Of a DNA stretch of 64,000 nt, positions 45,648 through 56,267 are shown piece after piece. Source of the DNA: Metaphire vulgaris (Eukaryota; Annelida; Clitellata; Crassiclitellata; Megascolecidae). The notes under the pieces are model-generated. The model saw only the letters and a list, made by a program, of their open reading frames with translations. It did no database searches and was not told where the DNA came from. A program made the translations under genes and the position numbers. The stretch's first letter is position 1. Each line of letters starts with the position of its first letter. The stretch spans positions 1,392,429 through 1,456,428 of the forward strand of contig CM030853.1 in NCBI GenBank assembly GCA_018105865.1, read 5' to 3'.

Positions 45648-46839
45648 GATCGGTTATTTCCGTGACGTCACTCATGTCTCCGTCAATACTGGTCTCCATC
45701 GGTCATCCTATTAAACTTTACAGTCGAGCATCTATGGGAATTTAGTCTTTGTGTTGCATGCCTCATCCACAAAAACGATAGGCCTACTAGCCTACCGTTT
45801 GTCGACTATCGCGTACTAAACGCACAGTTATTGAAAGAAAAGAATTTGTTGCTTTGAGACAAGATTTGATGACGACGACTGTTTTGAGTGATTATAAATT
45901 CGCACTGGCTTGAATTGGATGAAAAGGTGTGGGTCCTACATAGGCTACATTCCCCCATTCCTTGTGCCAGCCTTACAAAGAGTGCGGGGTTTTGAAAGAC
46001 ATCTCGAAGTTCTTTAAAATTTCTTCTGGATCTCGTAAAATTTCCGCATATTAAAAACCTTTCATGTTGTTTTTTTGTCCGGATTTTCAGACAAAAGAAT
46101 TATCGTGGAATGGTGTATTGTCTGAAAGCAAATTCTGTAAGTAGGCTTAGGCCCCTGGTATTTGTGTGGATTTGCAGATCTGTGAGGGGAGGGGGGTTCC
46201 CATCCATCGATCATTGTGCATGTCTAATCTAAGCGTTGCCTTAATTCAGCGTTATACTGCATATGATGTATCTTGTCCGTATCGCGTCTTTTGACATTTT
46301 CTCGATCTTCTGTTACGTTTTATCTCGAAGGCTGAGGTCACATTTCTTCCGTTTTTCCATCTATCTCGTTCCCTGTCTTTCCTCGAAATACCAGTCTTAG
46401 CTATAGGGATAATATCTCCTCCCGTATATGAAGGATTTCCCTTCCCCAACTTCAAGCCGCCCTCATCTTGCCAGCCCCAGCCTTTCATCATTCTAAATCA
46501 CACATTCTCTCCGTCATCTGTTGCATTTCTCTTTGCAAATTTTTGTCCCTCTACCTCTCCCTGTTAATCTCTCCCTCCCTCCCCCTCTCTTTCAATATAT
46601 ATATATATATATACATACATATATATATGCATGTATATATATGTATATATGCATGTATGTTTAATCTCTTCCTTTTTCTGTCTCTTGGTTATTTTGCATT
46701 ACGACTGAGTAGTCACAAGATATCTCACCTGTATGCTAATATCTTGTGAACCTGTATACATTCTCGTCCGATAATTAATCTAGATTTTTAATCACTGTCA
46801 TTCTCCTCTCCCCCCTCGACCACAATTCTGTTGATCTCT

Positions 46840-46911
46840 TCTTTCTTCTTCTTCTTCTTCTTCTTCTTCTTCTTCTTCTTCTTCTTCTTCTTCTTCTTCT
46901 TCTTCTTCTTC
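46840..46911. repeat. (CTT)n microsatellite, expanded in copy 2
   Basis: The matching place in copy 1 (38744-38790) has two much shorter TTC runs split by other sequence, so it expanded in copy 2 or contracted in copy 1. Confidence 0.9.
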
Positions 46912-47979
46912 GCCCCATCCATAGTCTCTCCCGCTTTGCCTGCTGCCACCGAAGCCCCAAACCAGTGTATTATACAGGCCTGTTGGGGGGAGGGGGTGTG
47001 GGAGATTCCCCTCCAAAGCCTCAACATACCCTCCCCCCCAAAATCCCAGCGCTTAGACAAATTTTGCATTGAGCCTGTGTGTCTTCCCCTCCAGCCAAGT
47101 CAATTCCTCCAAGGCTTCCACCCCCCCCCCCAAAGGCCTGGAGTCTGGATAAAACACTGCACCGAACAATTATGTAATATTAATCTCGCGTCCACCGATG
47201 GTTGCGTCTCCATTACGTCTTTCAACGTACAGGAAAGCATGCAGCTCTATCTTTCCTATAATTATGCTGCGAAACAGATGTCTGGTCAAAGTGGAAGAGA
47301 TTTGATATCCGACAGTAATGTTCCATATCGGCGCAAGTGGCCATGTTTATAGCCCTTTAATACCATCTGCCATCAATAATTATCGCGACAGGCCTGGCAC
47401 GCTGCACGTACTGTACAATACCGTAGTCGCCTGTACAGTAGGTCTTGTGTGTTTAATTATGTATAAGCTGAGCGGCGGCATATACCGTATAGGGGGTAGA
47501 AGTCTTCCGCAAATTTTGTCGCAGGAAGGGCCAATATTTTGAGAAAGAAATTTTTTGCTTCCGGGCCAAATTTAAAATTCCGACACTCGGAAAACTAACC
47601 AATGTTCGATTTGTCGCGGTTTGGAGGGTTGGAGGGCAAGCCACTGCACGACGGTCGACCCCTATTCGAAGTAAAAAAAATTCTGATAGACGAATATTTC
47701 CACTGGAAAAGCTTTTCTTTGTGTAGCATGACTCCATTTTCAGTTTCGTCTGGAATTCTTAAATTAGAAGACTCTACGTTTCGGATATAAAATTTCGTGA
47801 AGGCAACCATGTCGCGGTTTAGACGGGGTGGGGGGGGGGCTTCCCCTTCTAGTATGAATTCTTGGGCGCCGACTTCCTACAGAGCTAAGACTCCTACTCC
47901 CTGGAAGAACAGGCGGGTAAAATTTGGCCCGCGGGCCAGGTTTGCGGGTCGCTTGTATGAGACTCTCGCTAAAGATTAG

Positions 47980-48172
47980 CAGTGGCGGTTCTAGGATTTG
48001 GCAAGTGGGGGAGGCCGTTGGGGTGGCAAGTTCTAATCATGGGGGCCAACCATTTGCTGTTTAATGTATGTAGCATTAAGTATAGGGTCCCAAATGGTGG
48101 GCCACTGGGGGGCCAGGCAGGCACTCAATAGGGGGCACGGGCCCCCTTACCCCTCCGGTGGAGCCGCCACTG
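47980..48172. mobile_element. hAT-like element, duplicated copy
   Basis: Its flanks are AAGATTAG (left) and AAGATCAG (right), the same target duplication as at 39869 with one later substitution. Confidence 0.92.
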
Positions 48173-50046
48173 AAGATCAGGCTACTTGTTCTGGCGTCTT
48201 TCCCTCCCTCGCCGCCCGGAAGACTCGTATCTAATATCCTGTGTTTTTGTTGACTGGCCGTTTGATGAGTTGACGGCTTCTAATAACTATAGTCTCGTCT
48301 TGGAAAAGGATTTAAAAGTCTAATGCGGAAGATTGTCTCGTCAGTATTCACGCTAACTGGAGTTATTAATTATCTGTTATTGAAACGACGTGTTGTTTCT
48401 ATACAGCTTCTCTCCTACCAAGTACCCAGCGGCGCCCACGGAAATTTTTAACGGTCCCAAATCACACAATGGTAAAGGTTAATATAGTTTTCAAAGACTT
48501 TCAACTCCAATGTTCGTAGTTAAAGTTACGTTTCTCAGTTTCACTTTCTACTTTCTGTATCGGTAGAGTTTCAGTGTGAAAATATGAAAATATTAATTAT
48601 AAGTCAGAATATAGTTTGCCACAAAAATAGATTTGCGTTTTTATATATCTATCTATCTATCTTTATTAGTCCCTACTGAACCACTTTAAACCTTGTTATA
48701 TTATATTATTTATTTATTTATTTATTTATTTCTGGTTTAAGTGAATTCGATATCCTCTCGCTCGTTCATCTTCTCGTTTCTCGACCTCGGCTGATCCGTT
48801 ATCTGTCCCACCGAGAGTCGATTTATTTCTATTTCAGAGGAACTCGTTTTTTATCTGGTGACAAAATCTATTTGAAAGCGAATTAGAAGAACTCCGTTTG
48901 TAACGGAGAGTAATTTCTTCTCTTTCTTCGATTTCAGCGTTCTCCTGCGAACAAATGGAACCACGAGAGAACGAGGAGGAGGAGGAGGAGGAGGAGAAGG
49001 AGGAGAAGGAGGAGAAGGAGGAGAAAGAGGGCGGCGACAGTAAGTAACAGATGAATCGGAAGTTGGGCGGAAAAGTGGAAGAGGAGGATCGACACAGGGA
49101 CGGAAAGGGAAATAAAGATTGGAAAGCATGGGAACGCCCATGGGAAACCCCAGCTGTTCTCAAACGATTGAGCAAAATACGGGATTCCATTAGGTATTGC
49201 AAAATTACTAAAAATTATTTATATATATATATATCTAAACTGTATATATATATATATATATATATATCATAAGTCCCTCGGGAATGAAGTATACCGAGGG
49301 CATACTATATATATATGCGTGTGTGTGCTGGGAGTTGTTTTTTCGTCGTATCTGTTCAAATTCAACGGGGTTCCTTCCCCACCTGAGACTCAGGTGCAAA
49401 AATCCGCTTGTAGGATAGTAAGATCGAGGGAGATATAGAATTGCAAAACGAAATGCGAAAAAAGTGAGGCGTACAATAATTGCGAAGGAAAATGGACGCG
49501 GACGACGGACGATTATTTTACCTCGACATTAGTCGACCCCCCCCCCTTTCTCAATTGCGGGCAACTTGGACTTGACCCCCGATTTTTTTTCAAATACATC
49601 GCACTGCATTGAATTCTAGACTACGTCTTACTCTCGTAACCACGTGCGGTTATCCGTCACATCGTACGCCGTGCGATTTGCCCCTTTTCTAATTGCGAGC
49701 ATTTGTCGGTCCTGCGTCTAATTTTCACAGAACCTTTCACCTGCCACCTCTCCCCCTCCTCATCCTCCTCCTCCTCCTCCCTCTCCAACTTCTTCTCTTT
49801 CCATATCACCCTCAAGATCATCGTTTCGCAAAATCTTTGACATTTGCCACGCAAATATAATCTCCACGTCTCCGCGCAGAAGAAAGAGACCGTCTCTGGA
49901 AAAAGAGAGAAAACGACAAGCCATCATAATTCACCATTCTCCGCAATTATTTCCGACCGGGGAACGCAGAGAATTTGTCTTAACATCGAACGAACGACGA
50001 TTTCCTCTTTTATTCGTAATGCTATTTTCTTCCGTTCCAGTTGATG

Positions 50047-50126
50047 TTAACCCCTTAACTGGGGATCCCGGATACATCCGTCCATTTTACATTGAGTTAC
50101 AGTTAAATACCCAGTTAAGGGGTTAA
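50047..50126. mobile_element. 80-bp TTAA-flanked MITE (copy 4, by duplication)
   Basis: Counterpart of 42460-42539. Confidence 0.9.
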
Positions 50127-51614
50127 AGCTATCTCGAGACAGGACACAGCAGGTTAAGCTGTCTATGTCAACTGTACGGATTACCAAAACACTTATACGG
50201 GCTAGTTCCAATGCTATTCTTAGCCTCCGTTTTGGAAAATATCTGAGCAATGTTTTTATTAACAGCACTGTTCATAGACGCGTCATTGGAATAAATGATA
50301 AAAGGCAGAGCCGGTGTGAATTTTTTCTTTCGGTTGTGAATATTTTTTTATAGTTACAGGTAAACTGCGACGGAGATCAAAGGGCAAATTTCATTCGATT
50401 GGGGGGGGGGGTCAAAAGGTCACGCGGCCCTCGCCCCGAGCATATGGCATCCCCCTCCCCCTAGACTAACGTCGTTCTGTTTGCCAAGCGCTTCACTCTC
50501 GCGTTTTTGTTTGGCGAAAGTTGCACCGGTCGCTCGTCGCCGCCACCACCCCCACCCCCACCACACCCCCCTCGCCACCCAACTCCTGCCCCTCCCCATC
50601 CACCCTCGCGGCTCTTAGAGACCGTTGCTGGTGGCGCCAAGCGACAATCGAAGAGGAAAAATCCCGCTTAAAACAAAACGCCGTCTCCTTGACCTTTTGA
50701 CCTTCATCCGGTCACATCGAAAATACTTCACTCCTCCTCCTTTTCCTCCTCCTCCTCCTCCTCCTCCTCCTTTTCCTCCTAAGCTTCTTCTTCTTCTTTC
50801 GTCCTTGTTCAAGACCGTTGTGTTCGTGACTTTTGACATTTTGCCCGTTAGATGGCGTCTTCGTCGTCGTAGTCGTAGTTGTCGTTGTAGTTGTAGTTGG
50901 ATTGAATTGTGAGACTTTACACGCAGCGTACATCGGGATCCATTGCCGTTTTCCGAGTCCCTACAATTCCCGATAGATAGCGTAACGGTCCTTTAGATAA
51001 GATGACATTGATAATATAATAATAAATATATATCGCGTCTTAGGCATAAACCTAAGAATAATTCCTTTGAACGCATTATGCCGATATAATATAGATATAT
51101 AGATGGATACAGTATGTAGATAACATGGATGCATAAATATACATAGACACATGGATATATGCATGGATAAATACAAAGATGGATACATTGATATAATTAT
51201 ACTGTACATTAATTATAATAGATACATAGATGTAGATACTCTACATAAAAACAAGACGTAGATACAGTACTCTACATAGAGAATAAAAATGTAGAACAAC
51301 TAGTATAATCTGTCCATATTCTCACATAACAACGGGCTAAGCCATGATTATTTTCGATTAAGGCGTATTATTGTTTCCCACTGCGACCTCTAGTTTCAAA
51401 GCAAGATTTTCTTCGTGTGAACCGCAATTTGAAACGAAAGAGAGGTAATATCGTCGTCGTTGTTGTTGTTGCCGTCGGATGATAATTATGTAGTTGCTGT
51501 TATCATCATCTCCACACAGTCTCCAAGAGTAGCTGTCTTAGCCGGACAAGCAGACAGGAAGGCATCACCTTTCACAGACCAGAAGAAGAAGAAGAAGAAG
51601 AAGAAGAAGAAGAA

Positions 51615-51660
<46 letters not shown>

Positions 51661-51768
51661 GCGACGATGATGATGATGCTGATGTTGATGATGACGATGC
51701 GCCTCTGAGAAGAAATATAAGAGGTCCTATACGAATGCTACTTTACATTACACGTGTGAATATCTTTC

Positions 51769-51772
<4 letters not shown>

Positions 51773-51844
<72 letters not shown>
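51773..51844. repeat. (GA)n microsatellite
   Basis: A pure GA run of about 70 bp. Confidence 0.96.
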
Positions 51845-51845
<1 letters not shown>

Positions 51846-52193
51846 CCATGACATGTTAAGTGCAGCGTTTGTAGATAATTCTCTCTAAGCCTATATTTCT
51901 CATTATCGTCAGCTATTTACTTTCTGCATTTCCGTTTCGTGGCGTCGTCGTTGTCCCGTGTGTGTGGCACTTCGCTCCCGCAGTGCGCTCGCTGCATGTC
52001 GTTCAGCACGAGAAGCTATGCACTGATAAAAGAAGAAGGCGTGCATTGATTTGTTCCTGCGCTGAATCGGCATCGCACATTAGGGAACCCATTTGCAAAA
52101 TTTGCGCAGCGTCTGGGGGTCAAAATTTATGCGGGGGAAAACAACTGATTAGGACAAGAAACAAATTCCAATAAAGTTGGAGGCAGATATTAG

Positions 52194-52375
52194 TAGTGGC
52201 GGCTCCAGGATTTGACAAGTGGGGGTCTTTTGGGATGGCAACTTCTAATCATGGGGGTTAGGTAGGCCCTATGTAGTATTAAGTATAGGGTCTCAACAGG
52301 GGTCACTGAGGGGGCCAGGCACTCAATAGAGGGCACGGGCCCCCTGTCACCCCGCCCCCGGTGGAGCCGCCACTG
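52194..52375. mobile_element. hAT-like element with 8-bp target duplication
   Basis: Ends TAGTGGCGGCTCCAGG (first base changed from C) and GTGGAGCCGCCACTG. GATATTAG flanks both sides (52186-52193, 52376-52383). Same family as 39869. Confidence 0.92.
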
Positions 52376-52777
52376 GATATTAGTAGTATGGATGTGTATA
52401 CTTGCAGGCATTTTCGTTAATTGAGACCAAAGTAAAACCGCGGAGTTAGAACGCTGTCGCGCCGTGGGAATTGGGAAATGTGTTTCCAATTAAAAGTGAT
52501 GTTTTTTTTGGAACGCCCGCTACATCGTGCAGAAAATAATTGTCGTCGTTTTCTTCAAACTTTTTGGGCAGCAGTTCAAAAATTCTAGCGAGGAATCTCT
52601 AGAATTCGAAGATTCAGCGAGGATGGTGTCTTATAGCTGTCAGAAATTTCTGTCTTGGGAAGAGAATTAATTGCAATCCATTTAAAATAATTATCTAGAC
52701 TCTAGGCTCGTGGGGTTTCATGCACATATATAATTATATATATATATATATCCTATATATCTTATATATCCTATATA

Positions 52778-52821
<44 letters not shown>

Positions 52822-53523
52822 TCAAGAAGTACTTTCTTCGATCATGCTGCACCCGCAACTACTCAACAGTTTTGTGCAAATGCCACGACCAGCACCAGCC
52901 AGAATGGGGCCCTGGCCCGGATTCTGGACCCGCATTTTGGATATCTATCAGATATCTGACTGCTTTAAAGGTTTGAAAATCTATAAAATGTATAGCCACC
53001 ATTATTATATTTTGCAATATAGACACATTAATAGGGTGGAAAGTGACGGATTTTTCTAGTCCACTGACATCACTGCAAGGTGTTTGAAGGTTCTTAATAG
53101 AAATTTGGGTGAAATATCGACATGAATTTTTGGGTCGCCCGAAAATTTTTCATGGACCAGGTTTTTTTTCGAAATTTGAGCGAAAATTTGTGGTGTCGTA
53201 GAGATTTCATATTTGCACCGATTGAAGCCCAGTCGATGCCTACAAGGAATCTGGCGGCCCCGTGTGTACCCTCCCCCCCGTGGCTGCACCAATAATTATG
53301 ATTGAATAGAAAAAACTGCGAAGCTATTAACCTGTCATAAATCGTTGGAGAACACGAACGGAAGTTATGCTCGATTTAAAAACAAATTCGGGGAGGAGAG
53401 AGAAGAGGGAGGGCTAGAATCTAAAAGAGGTCCATATATTTGCCCCCACAGAGCAGTCAGTCTTAGCAATAGTCATGACCTATACGCCTAAACCCATTTT
53501 CCGCAATCAACGCATATCAGATA

Positions 53524-53718
53524 CAGTAGAACTTTGATATAATCATATAACGTAGCCTACTCAGCGGGTCTGTAAAATTGAGTACGTTATATCGGAGATA
53601 CGCTTTGTCGAATAGCATCCAGTACGGTAACACATCACACGAGACCGTACATTGCGGTACGCGTTATAACCGAGCATATACGTCGTAACCGAGTCCGTTA
53701 TATAACGAAGCTCCACTG
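53524..53718. mobile_element. Pogo/Tigger-like MITE
   Basis: CAGTAGAACTTTG and CGAAGCTCCACTG between TA dinucleotides, with internal TATAACG motifs. Same family as 11177. Confidence 0.85.
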
Positions 53719-53782
53719 TACTACGGACCGAACATTGAAATTATCGTCACCGTTCGTCGTGTGACGCAATATCTTCCCGGGA

Positions 53783-53870
53783 CCGGAAACCGGAAGCGAA
53801 AAACCGGAAGCGAGTCGTGAATTGGACGTCGATGACGCTATTCACCGACCGTGATTGGCGAATCGTATAA
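53783..53870 (+). promoter_or_regulatory. Promoter-like ETS/CCAAT stretch
   Basis: Three ACCGGAA ETS sites lie within about 30 bp (53783, 53789, 53803). They are followed by GACGTCGATGACG (CRE-like), GATTGGCG (inverted CCAAT, near 53852) and CGTATAAAG (TATA-like, near 53864). Such grouping is typical of animal promoters. Which transcript it serves is unknown; the candidate exons at 54413 lie downstream. Confidence 0.4.
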
Positions 53871-54075
53871 AGCAGGTGGTCGACGCTTTTCTGGCGCCAA
53901 TAACTGCTCTGCGATTTCCATTACAACGAGATTTCCTCCTGCGAATCTACAGTTTTAACGAAAAGCAGCAGCAGCAACAGCAGCAGACGATACATCTTCG
54001 AGTGTTGCCTTATTTTGAAAAATTGATTTATCCGACAAATAAGTGAAATAACTCTATGGCACGCACACTACAACA

Positions 54076-54076
<1 letters not shown>

Positions 54077-54152
<76 letters not shown>

Positions 54153-54190
54153 GACAGAAACAGAGAAACAGAGAAACAGAGACAGACAGA
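54077..54190. repeat. (CA)n/(GA)n/(CAGA)n compound microsatellite
   Basis: CA, then GA, then CAGA units in succession. Confidence 0.95.
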
Positions 54191-54412
54191 TTTTATCCGT
54201 TGCTCAAATATTATATTAAACTTTTGTGGCGTCGGACTATTTCTATACTCCAATATTTTCTGGTTCCGGTGTAGGAGGGGGAGGGGTATGGGTCGACCAT
54301 AAATTACAATTTCCTTGTCCATAATTGGGCCATTCTCGACCAGTGTGGGCGGTGTTAAGCCCTCTTCTCGAAGAACCCCCTCCCCCCAATAGAATCTAAC
54401 GCTCCGTGACAG

Positions 54413-54812
54413 TGAAGCTACAGTCGAGGCTCATTACTGAGAAGACCATTAACACGCTGTTCCATTTGAACGGAGTGACTGAGTGCGTGCCATTGAGAAA
54501 GGAGAAAGGACAAAAGGACAACGGTAAGCGATGAAAATTAACCGGAGGGAGAGAGACAGAAAAACAGGCAGATAGACAGAGAGACAGAGACAGAAACAAA
54601 GAGAGACACAGAGACAGACAGACATAGACGGAGACAGACATAAAGAGAGGGGGGAGGAGGTAGTATGGAAGAGTGGAAGCGAGGGATGGATGGATGGATG
54701 GAGGGATGGTGTGTGACGTGTTAGAGCTGGAATGGACAGAAACGTGGCCTTTCAAAGAGAGCTAATTGAAGTCTTCTCGAACGAATCGACCCGTGACGTG
54801 TATGTATTCCAG
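54413..54812 (+). CDS. Two candidate exons of an unrecognised gene
   Basis: Exon 54413-54523 (acceptor CTCCGTGACAG, donor GTAAGC, phase 1 in and out) reads KLQSRLITEKTINTLFHLNG then VTECVPLRKEKGQKDN. Exon 54727-54812 (donor GTGAGC) in the same phase reads GMDRNVAFQRELIEVFSNES then TRDVYVFQ. The composition is protein-like and both are flanked by good splice sites. I found no further exons and no family match. An alternative acceptor at 54725 would give a short C-terminus ending at a TAA instead. Confidence 0.35.
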
Positions 54813-55191
54813 GTGAGCGCAAAGGTATTCGGTGAAACGGACCGAATAATTGATTCAGAGTTTATATTAAAACCCATTCAAAAGCTACACTGGACTTTAG
54901 AGCCAGACATATAGCGACACGGACAATGGATGTCCGGATAGACAGGCAGATGGATGTATGAATGAATGGATGGATGGACGAATGAATGGATGGATGGATG
55001 GATGGATCGATAGATTAAGGGGGGTGGGGGTGGAAGGCTGATATCTGGATGGAAATGTGCTTAAATTAGCGATTCGTTTTTGATAACATTTCTTTTTCCG
55101 CCACAGTAAAACCAACAGGCAAGCCACGGTCAAACACAGATACAAGCAGACAGATCTGCAAGAATCCTATAACAGGTTTGCGAATTACTGA

Positions 55192-55246
<55 letters not shown>

Positions 55247-56267
55247 AAACAATCCTGGATGGCTCCTATATATCCTTTGATAAACCCAATTACTCCATTT
55301 ATAGTTGACGCCCATAATTATAATTATCTGAATTCCCTATTTCGTCTAATTGAAAAAGACAACGTCCATATAACAAGCCGAACAGCGAGCAGGGCCGCGT
55401 AGGAATACATGCCTGTACAGATCGCAGTAGGTAGGCATTAGGCAAGTAAGTAAGTAATTAATCGACCTGTTTATTCGAACCCGGGTGTGTGTGTGTGTGC
55501 GGTTCTATAGATCCTGTGGTCGTTCGCGTGCCACCTAAGTCCGCAGCCGGACTACTTTCTTATTTTCGTTCGGCGGAAGAATACAATGTACGACGATCGC
55601 AAAGTGATAACGACGACGACGACGACGACGACGATGACTAAACTGTCAGAACGACTACAGAAACGATATTCGCTTGAACATTTAACGAACTTGTAAGGGT
55701 TTTAAGAATTTAAAATCTCGCGTAGAAGTGGAAAGAGGGGATTGAGTTTTAGAGACGATGGATTCATATAGCGCCTGTGCGCTTTGATAAGTCTTCGAGG
55801 AGTTTCGTGGTCGATGGGTTCAGTCGCGCTTTGAGAATTTGGTTTAGCTATTTGTCGATTGGCGTCTCGCTTTGAATCCAAATCCTGCGACAGTGAGTTC
55901 ATTCTTATAATTATTCGATTGAAATCTGAAAGTTTTGAAATTTTAAAAGACAACAAGTTAGAAGACAGTAAGACAGACAGTCAGACAGACAGACAGACAA
56001 CGCACTTACATACAGGCAAGAGAGGAGAGAGAGAAAGAGAGAACATAGCCTATAATTATACAGACAACAGGGGAGAGAAAGAGAGACAGAGACAGGCAGA
56101 AAGACAGAGACAAAATAGACTGATAAGGAATTAGAGAGACTGGCACAAATGACACTATTAAACAGAGAGATGAACGGACAAACGAACAAACACAGATAGG
56201 AACACAGACAAACGAAGAAACAGATAAGTAAACGCATAGAAAGACATACAGACAGACAGCGAACGAA
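54813..56267. other. Repeat-rich 5' flank of the GPCR
   Basis: It contains (GGAT)n 54955-55010, (GA)n 55192-55243, (GAC)n 55608-55636 and CAGA-type repeats through 56260. No exon was recognised. Confidence 0.55.
55192..55243. repeat. (GA)n microsatellite
   Basis: A GA run of about 50 bp. Confidence 0.95.

Larger units (their letters stand above)
43046..50632. repeat. Tandem segmental duplication, copy 2 (7587 bp)
   Basis: It directly abuts copy 1 in the same orientation and ends ..GACCGTTGCTGGT before unique GGCGCCAAGCGAC. It differs from copy 1 by scattered substitutions, microsatellite length changes and a few indels (shorter at 48350-48712, extra sequence near 46665-46740). Confidence 0.97.
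50633..53523. other. Repeat-rich stretch, no gene seen
   Basis: It holds TCC/TTC-rich 50730-50800, (AAG)n-(ATG)n 51584-51690, (GA)n 51773-51844, a hAT-like element 52194-52375 and (TA)n 52737-52820. The frame open around 51962-52174 has no recognisable domain. Confidence 0.55.

Noticed and set aside
51962..52174. 70-codon ORF WHFAPAVRSLHVVQHEK...
   Set aside because: Cys/Arg-containing frame with no domain, promoter or splice support.
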